64,000 nt of DNA from Notamacropus eugenii (GCF_028372415.1 NC_092878.1:66853830-66917829); one strand, 5' to 3'; counted from the stretch's first letter, positions 43,775-55,270 are shown. Translations and numbers: made by a program. Notes: generated by a model not told the origin, from the sequence alone.

Positions 43775-45090
43775 TTAAATGTGGGAAAATTGGAACACTA
43801 ATGCATTGTTGATGGAATAAAGATCTGATCCCACCATTCTGGAGAGCAATTTGGAGCTGTGCCCAAACGGCTATCAAATTGTGCGTACTCTTTGATCCAG
43901 CAATTCCTTTGCTAGGTCTGCATCCCAAAGAGATTTCAAAAAAGGGAAAGGACCTATTTGTACAAAGTATTTGTAGCTACTCCTTTTGTGGTGGCTGTAG
44001 TACAAATGTGATATTCACAGCACCTGCAGCAGCCATGAATATCCTGGTGCAATTCTGAATTGTGAAATACAACACTCTCCACATGAATGACCAAACCAAA
44101 ACATTTATTCAGACACCAGGAAGCCAAGTCCATGATAGCAACAAAAATCTATATACAGTAACAATGTAGAGGACAACACCATCTCAAAGCCTTCCCCTTG
44201 CTAGGCTTCCCACAAACCAGCTCCCTTAAACAAACCACAAGCAGACTTTCTTAAACAATATGACAAACAAGCTCTTTCACTCACACAAGCCAGCTGCCTG
44301 CTTGCCTTCATCCTTTCTAGCTCTGACTGGTTTCTGACATTTTTTCAGCTCTGTTCTAGTTCCTCCTCTTCCTATTCCACCCTTCCAGTTTTATCCATTC
44401 AGCAAACTCCTGCCACCACAGGGTCTATGTGACTCAAGCTTCCATGTGACCTAGGCAGGTCACTTGGGCCTCTTAATGAATGGGAAAGATCTTTCCATTT
44501 AAATTACCATTACAGTGGAAAAGAATTGGAAATTGAGGGGAGGCCCATTAACTGGGGTATGGCTGAATAAGTTATGGTATAGTATAGTAATTCAATACTA
44601 TTGCGCAATAGGAAATAACAAGCAGGCTGATTTCAGAAAAACTTGACAAGACTTACACAAACTGATGCCAAGTGAAGTGAACAGAACCAGTAGAATATTG
44701 TACACAGTAACAGCAGTATTACATATTGCATGATGATCAATTATGATTATCAGGACTTAGCTATTCTTAGCAATACAGTTTGCCAAGACAATTCCAAAAG
44801 GCTCATAATGAAAAATGCTGCCCACCTTCAAAGAAGAAACCGATAAAATATGAATGTAGATAGAAGCATATTATTTTCACTTTCCTTTTTTTTTCTTTCA
44901 GTCTGTGTCTTCTTTCATAACATGACTAATATGGAAATATGTTTTGCATGAACTGCACGTGTATAACCTAAGTCAAATTGCTTTCCTTCTCAGTGATGAA
45001 GGGAAGGGAAGGGAAGGAGAGAGTTTGGAACTCAAAGTTAAAATAAATGTTAAAAACTGTCTTCACATGTAATTGGGGAAAAATGCTATT
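43775..45090 (+). mobile_element. L1 LINE 3' end, split by a solo LTR
   Basis: Left block (43775-43995): GGGAAAATTGGAACACTAAT, reading CGKIGTLMHC of the ORF2 C-terminus, then TTTGATCCAGCAATTCC and TTGTGGTGGC. Right block (44515-45090): AAAAGAATTGGAAATTGAGG, AAGTGAACAGAACCAGTAGA, ATAACATGACTAATATGGAA and a 3' end AACTGTCTTCACATGTAATT. The two blocks join at the LTR duplication to restore the L1 order. The second cysteine codon of the motif is kept, but the WW-S-C part is destroyed. Confidence 0.85.
43996..44514 (-). mobile_element. Solo LTR inserted in L1, with 5-bp duplications
   Basis: On the minus strand it starts TGTAATGGTAATTTAAATGG and ends TTTGTACTACA. AATAAA is present in CTGAATAAATGTTTTGG (about 44096-44112), 100 bases before the end, as in an R/U5 region. 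The flanks gtggc (43991-43995) and gtgga (44515-44519) are a 5-bp duplication with one change. Removing the LTR and one copy restores L1 sequence (GTGG-AAAGAATTGG). It shares its first bases with the LTR at 234-822. About 519 bp; no retroviral genes. Confidence 0.85.
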
Positions 45091-46350
45091 TGAAATTATA
45101 CTTATTCTTCCAATGTTCTATATTAACTCCAAAGTATGGAATGTGATAATCTCTGAACAATTAAAGAAGTCACAGCTTGCTTAAAAGACAATGTAGACTC
45201 ATGAACAGGCCATAACATGTTACCAACATGAATAAAAGTTGTTCAGGATTACAAGGGGCAGGTAAGTTGCTACTTAGACTATTAGCAAAAATATCCATAT
45301 TGACACAATAATCACAGATTTATCAAAATATTCCAGGGATGATGGATGATCCATCATCCATAAGGCACAAACCTCTCCTCTTCTCAGTCATTAGATAATG
45401 CAGTCATAGCTTTAGCTTTGTTAAAGAGTGGACTACATTTTTACTACCTCAAAGTTGAGTTGTATGCAGTGGGAATATGGAAGGTTCTTAAGATTTCAAA
45501 TAGGGCTCAAAAGGGTATGGTGGGGTTTTGGCTCGTTTGTTGGGAATAAGCAGAAGGTGAGAACTATGAAAATGGAAGTAGGGTAGTGACAGGGCGACAT
45601 TTGTAGATTTGCCACTGGTGATTTAGATTCTTCTTTGGGTAGACAAAATGCTCAATGAGATAATATGTGTGGAAATATGCATGTAGCACATCCTTTTGGC
45701 TACTTCAGCTTTACTTCCAAAGTACCTTGTAGGTGATTCCTCCTAAAACAGTAACTCATAGCCCCAAGTGATATACTTCCCATTAATATTCTGCATGTAG
45801 GCATCAATAGTTCTTAGAATAAATAGATAAATAGTTCTAAGGTAGTACAATAAAAACAGTAACTATAAGACATTTCTCCCCTAAATCTGAGCACATTATC
45901 TCATAAATATAGTATCTGCAGAAAGAGCGGGCACAAATTTAGAGTAAAATGGTAATGAAGTCCACATGTTGGAGAACATTCAGCCAAAGCTACTCACTCC
46001 TTTGTTACTGTTAGACCTTACAGCCTTGTCTTTCATTGTGCATTCTGTTATGTAGCTTAATTCTCAATGGTCAAGGCTATTTCTATTGTGAGTTCATATG
46101 GGTTCTTTTCTCTGATTCCAGGGCGTTTCCTGGAGGTTCCTTCCAAACTCATGACTGCGTTTACTTTTTTTTCCCTATGTCTATCTTGAGAGAATCCGTC
46201 TCTGCTCCTCACTTGTACCTCAGGCTCTCTTGGACTGTCTCAACAGCTATTGAATAGGGTTTTTTCTTCTGGGCCAATATTTCTGCTACTGAGCCCTAGG
46301 CTATTGTGGGGGGTGGGTTGGGCAGTTTAACATATGTCCAATCATAATTC
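45091..46350. other. Unassigned sequence
   Basis: No gene or named repeat recognised in about 1.25 kb. Confidence 0.35.
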
Positions 46351-46358
46351 ATTCAACA

Positions 46359-46625
46359 AGAGACAGACAGAGAGACACACAGAGAGAAACAGAGAGAGAG
46401 ACGCAGACAGGTATGGGGAGGAGAGAGACAGAGAGAGAGAAAGACAGAGAAGGAAGACACACACATATATAACACGAAAAATATATGTATATATGATATT
46501 ATTATATAATACACAATTATGAATATAATTTAGAATATATTATATAATACATCGTATATAATATATACATATACACAGATGCATATACATGTATGTGTGT
46601 GTGTGTGTGCGTGTGTGTGTGTGTG

Positions 46626-46665
<40 letters not shown>
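46359..46665. repeat. Compound GA / AT / GT / GA microsatellite cluster
   Basis: A (GA/CA)-rich tract (46359-46456), an AT-rich tract (46462-46590), (GT)n with one CGTG break (46591-46642) and (GA)n (46642-46665) lie back to back. Confidence 0.92.
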
Positions 46666-46700
46666 TTGAAATTGGAAACCTAACAGATTATTTTCTATAG

Positions 46701-46880
46701 GACAGTTAGATGCTGGTCTTAGAGTCAGGAAGACTTGAGTTCAAATCGTGCCTCAGATATTTAGAAGCTGGGTCTCATTGAGGAAGTAATAACTTTCAGC
46801 TTTAGTTTCCTCCAACATCACAGGGTTGTTGTGAGTATCAAAATTTTTCAAATCTTAAAATGCTTTATAAAGTTATTCCT
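46701..46880 (+). mobile_element. MIR-type SINE
   Basis: GGACAGTTAGATGCTGGTCT, GAAGACTTGAGTTCAAATC, TTTAGTTTCCTCCAACATCA, AGGGTTGTTGTGAGTATCA and AAAATGCTTTATAAAG cover head, CORE and 3' end. Confidence 0.8.
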
Positions 46881-46904
46881 TCTGTCTTTGGTAATTCAAT
46901 TTTA

Positions 46905-47260
46905 GCAATTACATAGCATTCAATTAAGTTCTGATTATAAGCAAGACTGTGCTAGATGTTGGGGATACTGAGAAACACCTCCTCCACCAAGAAAGAAAAG
47001 GGAGAAAGAAAGAAAAAACTCTGCTCTCCAAGCAGATCGTGCTCTCAAGGATCTTACATTCCATTAGGTTTAAAAATAAGATACAAATGAATGACAAGAT
47101 ACCTTGAGGAGGGAGATAGTGCTGACAACTAGAGGCAACAGAAAGTATTCAGAGGGTATGGGGCATGAATTGAGCCTTGAAGTGAAGTAAGGATTATACC
47201 AGGCAGTGGGGAGGAGGAAGTGTATTCCAAACAAGAAGGTACAGACTAAATTTAGTTTTT
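46905..47260 (+). repeat. Old interspersed repeat of the TATTAAGCACCTACTATG type, long copy
   Basis: CATTCAATTAAGTTCTGATT, GACTGTGCTAGATGTTGGGG and GGATCTTACATTCCATTAGG match the core. Unlike most copies it continues to TTGAGCCTTGAAGTGAAGTA and GGAAGTGTATTCCAAACAAG. Confidence 0.6.
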
Positions 47261-47937
47261 TAAAACCTGTTTGCCTCACACCTTCCCTCCTTTAATGCTT
47301 TGAAATGCAGATTGATTACTCAAAAAGATGGAATGTTCAAATGATCCACTTACGTACTCTAATTTTCTAAGACTTCTTAGACTATTTTTCTCCCTCCTAT
47401 CTTTTCTGTTTTTTTCCAGAAACCAAGCCTCATTGATTACCTTCTGCTTTGTAAGTTTCATGCCAGTGGCTTGTAGATATCATGCTGAGAGCTGTGCTGT
47501 GTTCTCAGACTAGAAGCCTCACAAAACATAATGTTAGGGATAAAGGTCAAAGAGATTCAGAAACTTTCCATGTGTGACTCTGCTTTTCTCAGATACAATG
47601 CTCAATAAGTGACTTGTTTTGTGAATTTCTCGCAGTATGTTTATTTTTAGGCCAAAACCCTCAGGAGGTCTGATTAACTCTGTCAAATACTCTGTCCAAA
47701 CTACCAAACCATTTACACTTGACCAAGTTCCCAGAACATAGAGAAGTTCCTGTTTCCTTGTTAGACCTCACAAGTTTAAGCAGTTTGGGGCCAAGTTTGA
47801 TATACTTTTTTTTTTTGACTATGGGGCTTTCCTAAAATAACTTATACTTACTGATTATGAAGAATCTTATTGATAATAGTAATAAAATAACAGTAATGGT
47901 GTATGTAATACCTTTACCACTTACTGACTTCAATCAA
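47261..47937. other. Unassigned sequence
   Basis: No gene or named repeat recognised. Confidence 0.35.
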
Positions 47938-48240
47938 TCCAATCCAATAAACATGCATTAAGCACCTACTATGTTTCAGTATGCTAAGTGCTGATGAGCT
48001 AACATTTATATAGCACTTATTCTATGCCAGACACTATGGTAAGAGTTTTTCAATTATTATCTTGTTTGATCCTCAAAAGAACCCTGGGAGGTCGAAGCTA
48101 TTATTATCCACATTTTACAAATGAGGAAACTGAGGCAGACAGAAGGAACATTCAACTAATAAGTATCTGAGGCTGGATTGGAACTTGGGTCTTCCTGACT
48201 CTAGGATTGGCACTCTGCTGTGCCACATAGCTGGCCTTAG
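47938..48240 (-). mobile_element. MIR-type SINE next to a TATTAAGCAC-type core
   Basis: The core repeat (plus strand, 47938-47996: AATAAACATGCATTAAGCAC, CTACTATGTTTCAG) is followed by a nearly complete antisense MIR (47998-48240): TATAGCACTTATTCTATGCC, CCACATTTTACAAATGAGGA, CTTGGGTCTTCCTGACTCTA and TGCCACATAGCTGG. Confidence 0.8.
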
Positions 48241-48449
48241 GAAGTTGTTTAACCTCTTAGTGCTCTAGGTATTTCTCTAAGACTCTCAAGTTTTAGAATA
48301 CTGGCTGACTTACAAGGAAGGAGTTCCTTACACCAATGAAATCCTTATTATATCTAGAATATCTTATTATGTGATTAATATTATCCTGTGAAAAATCAAA
48401 GGAAGTAGAAGAAAGAAGGGAGAGAAAAAGAGAAAGGAAGAATATAAGT

Positions 48450-48895
48450 GTTCACTCCACTTTGCATTTGCTGCCCTGCCCCGTTTCATTTCCTTGGAAC
48501 AAGACGTCCTATGTTGTTAGGCTCATCACCTCTAATCTCATCACCATGCTGCTAACCCAAGCCGTGACTGACTCTACCTTCCTCAAACTCCTCTCACCTT
48601 TGCTTGGATAGCTAGAAGGTGGAGTAACAAACTCCAGATGTCTTCCTTTATAGAGGGCTGAACCTGGACTTTTTGGCTCACTCCACTCTGTATTTGCTGT
48701 GCTACCTGGTTTCACCCTCACAGAACAGGATAACCCTATGCAGGGTACCCCGATATACACCCACTCCTGCTTTCCTGCCTCCCTTTGTATGGTGCTCTCC
48801 CCTCTTTTCATTAGATTGTGAGCTCCTCAAAGTATCTCCAGTGCTTTAGCTTAGTGCCTAGCATATAGTGGGCACTTCAATGTTTGTTGGATTGA
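48450..48895 (+). mobile_element. L2-like 3' end with an internal duplication
   Basis: The ending CATTAGATTGTGAGCTCCTC, CAAAGTATCTCCAGTGCTTT and GGGCACTTCAATGTTTGTTG is the sense L2 3' end. Upstream, CACTCCACTTTGCATTTGCT (near 48453) and CACTCCACTCTGTATTTGCT (near 48681) begin two diverged copies of about 60 bases. Confidence 0.6.
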
Positions 48896-49150
48896 GTTCT
48901 GAAGTGCTTAATTTATACTAGACACTGTGCAAAGCACTTTGCAAATATCTCATTTGATCCTCCACAACCTTGGGAGTTAAGTGCTATTACGACCCCCATT
49001 TTACAGTTGAGGAAGCTGAGGAAGACAGAGCTTAAGTGACTTGCCCAACCAAGTTCATACAGCTAGTGAGAATCTGAGGCCAGATTTGAACTCAAAACCT
49101 TCCTGACTCCAGGCCCAGCACTCTCATAATTTTGTCACTTAACTGCCTCT
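48896..49150 (-). mobile_element. MIR-type SINE (MIR_Mars-like)
   Basis: Antisense and nearly full length: CACTGTGCAAAGCACTTTGC, CCCATTTTACAGTTGAGGAA, AAGTGACTTGCCCAACCAAG, AGATTTGAACTCAAAACC and CACTTAACTGCCTC. Confidence 0.85.
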
Positions 49151-49265
49151 AATCTAGAGAACTTGGTATGTCTCTTCTTTTAAGGTTATATTCTTAAGGG
49201 AGGGGAAGATTTGAAAATCATTAGAGAACCTTACAGAATGGTGAATAATGAAGTTGCTTAGGCAG

Positions 49266-49680
49266 AGTCACAGAATGTCAGGGTTAACAAGGCACTCATA
49301 TACAATCCAGCTCAATATCCCTATTTGCAACATCCCTGGCACACAGGCTTTCAACTTCTGCCTGAAGAACTATGATGAGTGGGAATGCACTAACTCTCAA
49401 GGCAGTCAGCTGAATAGCTCTGATTGTTACAAAGCTTTCCTTATAATGAGCCAAAGTTATTCTCTCTGTTATTTTCACCCCTTACTGTTCTTTGGAGCCA
49501 AGCAGCACAAACTCTTCTATGTGATAACCCTTAAAACAAGACTAAGAAGATAACTATCATGTCTCCCCAATTCCCACATCTTTCCTTCTCCTGGTTAAAT
49601 ATTACCAGCTCTTTTAGCCAACTGATCCAAAATACACAAGTCTCCTTGGTATTTAACCCCCATAAGAATCTGGTGCCAGG
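49266..49680 (-). mobile_element. CR1/L3-type LINE 3' region, antisense
   Basis: GTCACAGAATGTCAGGGTTA, CTTCTGCCTGAAGAACTATG, CTCAAGGCAGTCAGCTGAAT and TTCTTTGGAGCCAAGCAGCA keep the antisense CR1/L3 order seen at 41566, with strong divergence. Confidence 0.6.
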
Positions 49681-50063
49681 CTGATTACACAATACACCCC
49701 CTCACGTACTCCACTCCATGTGCCAGCCAAACTAGTTTACATGCCTTTTTCCTTACATAATATTCCATTTTCATGGTTGTTTCCTATGTTTTAAAAGTTA
49801 TTTTTCCTCACCTATACCTCTTAGAACCAATAGATCTCTTTTTTAATGCTGGCTTCTTTAAAAGAGCTTTTTTGATTCCCACTGTTGTGAGTATACTCAT
49901 CTGAAATAACATTTACTTTGTATATATTTTAAAGTGCAAATCATGTCATCATGTGTCTGGTGTCATGAAAATGAATGAATAACCCAACCTGTGAGTAGAC
50001 CAAGCTGCCATACTCTCCCTTCTGTCTCCCCTTCCCCCACTCCCTCTCTCCCTCCCTCCCTCC
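49681..50063. other. Unassigned sequence
   Basis: No clear feature; the left part may be more CR1/L3. Confidence 0.35.
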
Positions 50064-50132
50064 CTTCCTTCCTTCCTTCCTTCCTTCCTTCCTTCCTTCC
50101 TTCCTTCCTTCCTTCCTTCCTTCCTTCCTTCC
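50064..50132. repeat. TTCC tetranucleotide microsatellite
   Basis: About 17 pure TTCC units after a CCCT-rich lead-in (50031-50063). All of one strand is pyrimidine. The open frames that cross it are repeat translations. Confidence 0.97.
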
Positions 50133-50401
50133 ATGTTCCCAAAACCTTAAACCCCGTGCACTCTGAAGCCCATAGACTGGACAAAAGTAGGTCCCTACCC
50201 AAGCTCCTCTTAATGGCTGGCTTAGAGTGATTATCAATAGTAACAATTTCTGTTTCCCTTCCAGCTTGATTTAGTTATTTTTTTTTCTTTTGTTCACTGG
50301 AAGGGCCATTCCCTGACTACTTCTTAAAGAAGCCTATTCACTCAATTGGTGTTACCTCCCTCTAAGTGAGTACCTGAAAAAGTCTAGGTCTCCCATTGCA
50401 T

Positions 50402-50582
50402 CCTGGGCCATCTCCAGTCTTCCTGATGAACATCTGGTTATTGGACCCAGATGGCTCAGGAGGAGAAAGTGAGGCTAATGACCTTGCACAGCCCTTCCTC
50501 AATCCAAACAAAATCAAGTACAAGTCATGTCAACATGTCTCTGATGTCATGGTCTTCTTCGAAAATGAAGGATGAACACATA
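50402..50582 (+). mobile_element. WSINE1-like tail without head
   Basis: It starts CCTGGGCCATCTCCAGTCTT at the head/tail junction and runs CCAGATGGCTCAGGAGGAGA, GCACAGCCCTTCCTCAATCC, CATGGTCTTCTTCGAAAATG to AAGGATGAACACA. No head is present upstream. Confidence 0.85.
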
Positions 50583-50589
50583 CACACAT

Positions 50590-50750
50590 ATTTATATTAC
50601 TTATGTTCATACATATTTTTATTCCCTAGTAGAATATGCATTCATTGAGAGCAGAAATTGTTTAATTTTAGTTGGTACCCCCAGTGTGTAGCACAATCTG
50701 ACTCAACACATAGTAGGTGCTGAATACATGTTGAATTGAGTTGAATAAAT
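50590..50750 (+). mobile_element. L2 LINE 3' end fragment
   Basis: CCCTAGTAGAATATGCATTC, ATTGAGAGCAGAAATTGTTT, CCCCAGTGTGTAGCACAATC and ACATAGTAGGTGCTGAATAC match the sense L2 terminus. Confidence 0.75.
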
Positions 50751-50764
50751 CTCTGTGTGACATG

Positions 50765-50925
50765 GTCTCCAATTCTCTCACCATTTTGGATGATGAACAA
50801 TTTGTCAATATCCTTATCAATATCAATATTTCCCAATATCCTTAGTAAAATGGTGCCCAGAACTATACCCCAAACTCAAAAAAGTGATCTTGCTAGGGCA
50901 GAATATTAGAGTTGTCTAGATGGGC
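50765..50925 (-). mobile_element. CR1/L3-type LINE fragment, antisense
   Basis: AAATGGTGCCCAGAACTATA, CCCCAAACTCAAAAAAGTGA and CTAGGGCAGAATATTAGAG match the CR1/L3 segment that lies upstream of the 3' end seen at 41566 and 61725. Confidence 0.55.
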
Positions 50926-50969
50926 AGACAAGTAGATGGATAGATAGATGATAAATAAACAAATTATGC

Positions 50970-51320
50970 AGGGATGATAGAGCATTTATTAAGTTCTTTT
51001 ATGTGTCAGGCACTGTGCTCATTATTGGGAATATAAATACAGGTAAAAAGATAGTTCTTTCCCTCCTTCAAAGAGCTGACATTCTAATGGTAGAAAGAGA
51101 TAAAAAGGTGAAGATGCTGAATGGGGAAAAAAACCCAAAACAATTCACATAGGAGAAAGGAGAAATCTCGTAAGTCATGAACACAGTTAAGGAGTGAGCA
51201 ATGCCGGCTTAGGTGCTTATCAGAGGAGGAGGTCACAGAAGGAGAGGGATCGTGCAGAAAGAGGATTGCATGGCAGAGAAGTCCGAAGTGATGATGGAAG
51301 AAGAGTGAAGGAGATGCCAA
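50970..51320 (+). repeat. Old interspersed repeat of the TATTAAGCACCTACTATG type, long copy
   Basis: GAGCATTTATTAAGTTCTTT, CAGGCACTGTGCTCATTATT and GAGCTGACATTCTAATGG match the core. A G/A-rich continuation to about 51320 resembles the long copy at 46905 in layout. Confidence 0.6.
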
Positions 51321-51324
51321 GTCA

Positions 51325-51530
51325 GCAGAGATCTTGTCCCTGAAACTTAGCTGTATGACAATAGGAAAATCATTTAGCCTTGCTGAAATTCTGTTTCCTC
51401 ATCTGTACAGTGAGTATACTATCCAGAGTATGTGTGCCACTGTGTTGCTGTGAGAATCATATTCAGTAATGTATGTAAAGTGTGTTGTAACTCTTAAACC
51501 ATTACATAAATGTCAGCTATTATTATTCAT
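51325..51530 (+). mobile_element. MIR-type SINE
   Basis: TAGCTGTATGACAATAGGAA, TTCTGTTTCCTCATCTGTAC, GTGTTGCTGTGAGAATCATA and CATAAATGTCAGCTATTATT are sense MIR through to its 3' end. Confidence 0.8.
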
Positions 51531-53671
51531 TTTTTCCTCTTTAGCTAGACAGAAGATCCCCTCCCTCTTTTGCACGCTCTCATGGGTAAGAACATGCTAC
51601 GAAGCATCTCTTTTTAGATCAGCTTTTACAGAGTACTCAGCACAGTGCTCTGTGTACATGTTACTTTATTTGATTGACTGAAACTTGCATTGAAGAACAC
51701 ATTGAAGCCTAGAAAGGAGGAATTATCAGTGTGACCTCCTATTTGTTCATTTGAGGTACACCCTGCCTTTTAAACGCATTTTAATAGCAGTGAACATAGG
51801 TGTTCTATTATATCTTGTTTATTGACTAAGAAATTCAGTCTTGGAGAGCATCACATGCTTACATACAATATAAATCTATTCACCCAGTGTGAAAATGGTC
51901 CCTAGGAAGAATCAGCTCCCAGGCTTGCCCTGAATCTGTACATCTGCACTATAATCAAAAGTACTGCTTATAAAGCATGTGACTTCGCCGAGTCACCGTT
52001 TGTTACACTCATCCACATCAATTTCTTCCGCTGTCTCTTTGGAGAAGCATGTGCCTATTACCAGAATACAGATCTTAGTATCAAGATATCTATTGATTTT
52101 TCTGTGTATCCAGATACAATCCCCCTAATCTATTGTTATCACTTTCCCCCTAGAACCCTGTCACTGTTATATTTGAAGAGCAGAGAAGATTTCTAGCTTT
52201 TTTTCAGAAGCTTGCAAATCTGCATATTCTGAAAGAAAAATTTCCCCTTCTACAAAGCTACTGCAAACCATAATTCCTAATAATCACAGTAATAAGAGTC
52301 CTAATCAGTGATTTTTTTTCAGGCTTATGAAGATGATAAAAAATAGTGGGGTCATATGAGACTTTGGAGGAGCCAAAGAGGCAGGGAGTGAGAGACTATT
52401 TATTTGGTACTAGCATTTCTTTTTGGCTTATTATGCCCACATTAAAAATGTCTTCACCGATCCTACTCCCATATGTTATTGTGTCATAAAGATGACCTGG
52501 CATTCTCAAAGGCCATGCCAAGGGAGGCGAAATACTTACAGATCATATTAAACTAAGCAGGCCTCGTGTTGGCTCAGGCTCAACTGAACTAAATTTGAAA
52601 AAGTTGATCACTGAAAGGTTGGCTGTGGAGTAATAATTTGCTTTTTTTTCCTGGCCACAGTAGCTAATGGAGATAGCTGCTAAGGTGAGGAGGGATTGAG
52701 ACTTTTAACTAGAGGAATTACTCATCCTTAAAACAGTGGAATCATCAGCAAAGAAAATAATTAGGATGTTCAACTCGTTGCATTAGCTTTACATGTTCAT
52801 GAAGGATTTGGGATCTTCTCCCCAGGAGATAACCCTAACACCAATACAGTTGGGGCTTGGTGCTTCTTAGATAAATAAATGGCCTTATAGGATGCTGAAT
52901 CATAGATTGGTTCTTCACTCACTTTATCACCCACCAGTAGATGGCAGCATAAGTCCACTTAGAACCTCAAGAATGAGCCCTTGGTGACTGAAGGAAGTGA
53001 GACTGGGGGAGGCTACTTTTTAAATATAATCATTTTGCACATTCGTTACCTGACACATCCAAGGAACTGATTTTCCAGGTCACACATGTCTTATTACTTC
53101 CTAAAATAATCACACAGAGGGGCTTTTCATTTTGTATGCTGCCACATTTCTACACTGTAGTGATTGTCAAAGGGAAAGAAACAGGTAGGGCTGAGAGCAT
53201 CTGTAGGGAAATGCAAGCAAATTTAGAAAGGAATGTTTTCTGTGTTTATTGTTCCATAAGTTCTCACCCCTCCTCCCTCTCAGTGAGGACCCCCTTGTTC
53301 ATCAGTTACTTATCTGTCCCCTTTGTCCCTAAGAGAGGCAGAGAGAGTGGGGGAGGTAGGATGTCAGGAGAAAAAGAGAGAGATGAACTACAAATTATAA
53401 AGAAATACCCATTTTTAAAAAAGTCCGAAAAGAAACAAAAAAATCACCTTTCTTTAAACATCTAAAATGTAGCAAGCTTCAATTCTAATGATTATATAGC
53501 CAAGTTTTTTGTTTCCTCCTCCAATCAGAGTTCCTTCCCAAAGGAATAACTAATCCTTGGATTTAGGCATTCTGTCCTTGGTATAATTTGTTTCCCAGCA
53601 GTTTCTTTGCTATCTCATGATTCTGTCCAGGCAGAGTATTTGCTGATGGCTCTAATTGGAAGCAGGATGAG
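51531..53671. other. Unassigned, repeat-poor stretch
   Basis: About 2.1 kb without a recognised repeat, gene or RNA. A 109-codon plus-strand frame at 53136-53465 has basic, low-complexity sequence at its end and no domain. Confidence 0.4.
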
Positions 53672-53865
53672 TATTCTGGGAAGAGGACCCAGTCTGAGAA
53701 TTAGGACAACCAAGCTTCTGTTCCCTGCTCTGCTATTAATTAGCTGTGTGATCTTGGGCAAGTAATTGAACCATCCTGAGTTTCAGATTCCTCATTTCTA
53801 AATTGATCAAATTAGATTATGTAACTCTAAAATAGCTTCTAGTTTTGCAATGTATCAATGACTCT
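53672..53865 (+). mobile_element. MIR SINE
   Basis: AAGCTTCTGTTCCCTGCTCT, TTAGCTGTGTGATCTTGGGC, CAGATTCCTCATTTCTAAAT and AAAATAGCTTCTAGTTTTGC are classic sense MIR blocks. Confidence 0.85.
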
Positions 53866-55069
53866 CTGGCCCTCAGGGCTTGAGGCCAAGTGTGATACAT
53901 TTCGACCCTCCCCCCACTAGGGTTCACCTGTAGAGGGGAGTTTGGTCTGGGGTCTAGTCTCTACCATTGGCTTAAATCTCCGCTGATTGTGTTCCCCCAA
54001 TTTTAGGGACTCATCAAGATTGCAATCCCATATAACCACTTAATGAGAAGATTAGCATTTATAAAGAATTTTTTTCAAAGTTATATTAAGAACAAGCAAA
54101 CATTCCTCCACAATAGCAGGTGGGACATACTCTTTCCTCATACTACCTCATTCTCTGAGAAGGGGACAGGAATTAGGTTCCTTGCTTAATTCAGTTCTTA
54201 CATAGGATGGATTCACCAAGTTCCAAGTTCAGAGGCATCCTAGGCTATAATATCAGCACCCTGGCTTCTCAGGGGTCCCTTGCAGGGCTGGCAGGAATAC
54301 TTGACCTGGAATACTGGCTCCAAGATCATGGGTTTAGCATTCTACATCCTGTGAGCAGAATTGAAGAGTACAATGGAAACAGATCAAAATTAAAACCCAT
54401 TTCTTGGGGTCATAGGGCCTAAAAGGGAGGTGAAAGGTAGACCTTCCTCACCCAGCTTCCTGCATGATACCTATTTTATGGATCAACAGACCTTCACCCC
54501 CTTGACAGCAATGGGAAGAGGAGATGATCTCAGTCTAGATTTAAATATATTATGATTTTAATTCATATCTTACCACCAGTTCCAATCTCTAAAGTTACAG
54601 ATGACCATGCTGGGGGTGGGGGTGAAGTGGAATTGACACACATCATAAACACACACATATATCCACATATGTTTATATATAGATATATTTTGGAGTTTTA
54701 TAGATGTCTTCTTAAAAATAGCATAGTTCCTGATATTCCTCCCAACTCTCCCTTGTAACAATATAAAACAATTAAGGATAATTGGCCAACTCATATTATC
54801 TCACACTGTAGTCAGCATTTTGCATCTGTTGTTCTTCAACTGTTTGCTAAGAGTAGAGAAGCTTGTTTAATTATCTGAGGGAAGAGATCTTTGGAAGACC
54901 CCAACAGGGAAGTATGCCAGAGAATGCAAGAGTAATTCATCAGGAAAGGGAGGATGGTTTTTATTTATACTTATGACATAATTTCAGTCCATTTTTGATA
55001 AGTAAGCTATTCTCAACACTATGTCTTAATAAGAAAAAGTAAAATTAAAGACTGAATAATGCCTAATAC
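53866..55069. other. Unassigned sequence
   Basis: No gene. An AT/CA-rich stretch lies at 54640-54690. A 71-codon plus-strand frame at 54207 has no domain. Confidence 0.4.
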
Positions 55070-55270
55070 ATGGGAAGCATTATGCAATGGAAAGAACCAT
55101 TGGATGTAGATATGTAGTCAAAAGATTTGAATGGGAATCCTAGCTTTTACTTAGTAACTGTGTGGCTTTTGATAAGTTCTTTAAATTCTCTGATTCTCAG
55201 TTTTGCAATCCATCATATAGGTTATTGAGTTTGATGATCTATGTAAAAGGTACTTTCAAGCTCTTAAGGA
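55070..55270 (+). mobile_element. MIR SINE
   Basis: AAGCATTATGCAATGGAAAG, ACTTAGTAACTGTGTGGCTT, TCTGATTCTCAGTTTTGCAA and AGGTACTTTCAAGCTCTT in sense order. Confidence 0.8.

Noticed and set aside
49941-50246. Overlapping open frames of about 60-101 codons on both strands
   Set aside because: They are translations of the TTCC/GGAA microsatellite (lysine/glutamate/glycine/arginine or serine/phenylalanine/leucine/proline runs).
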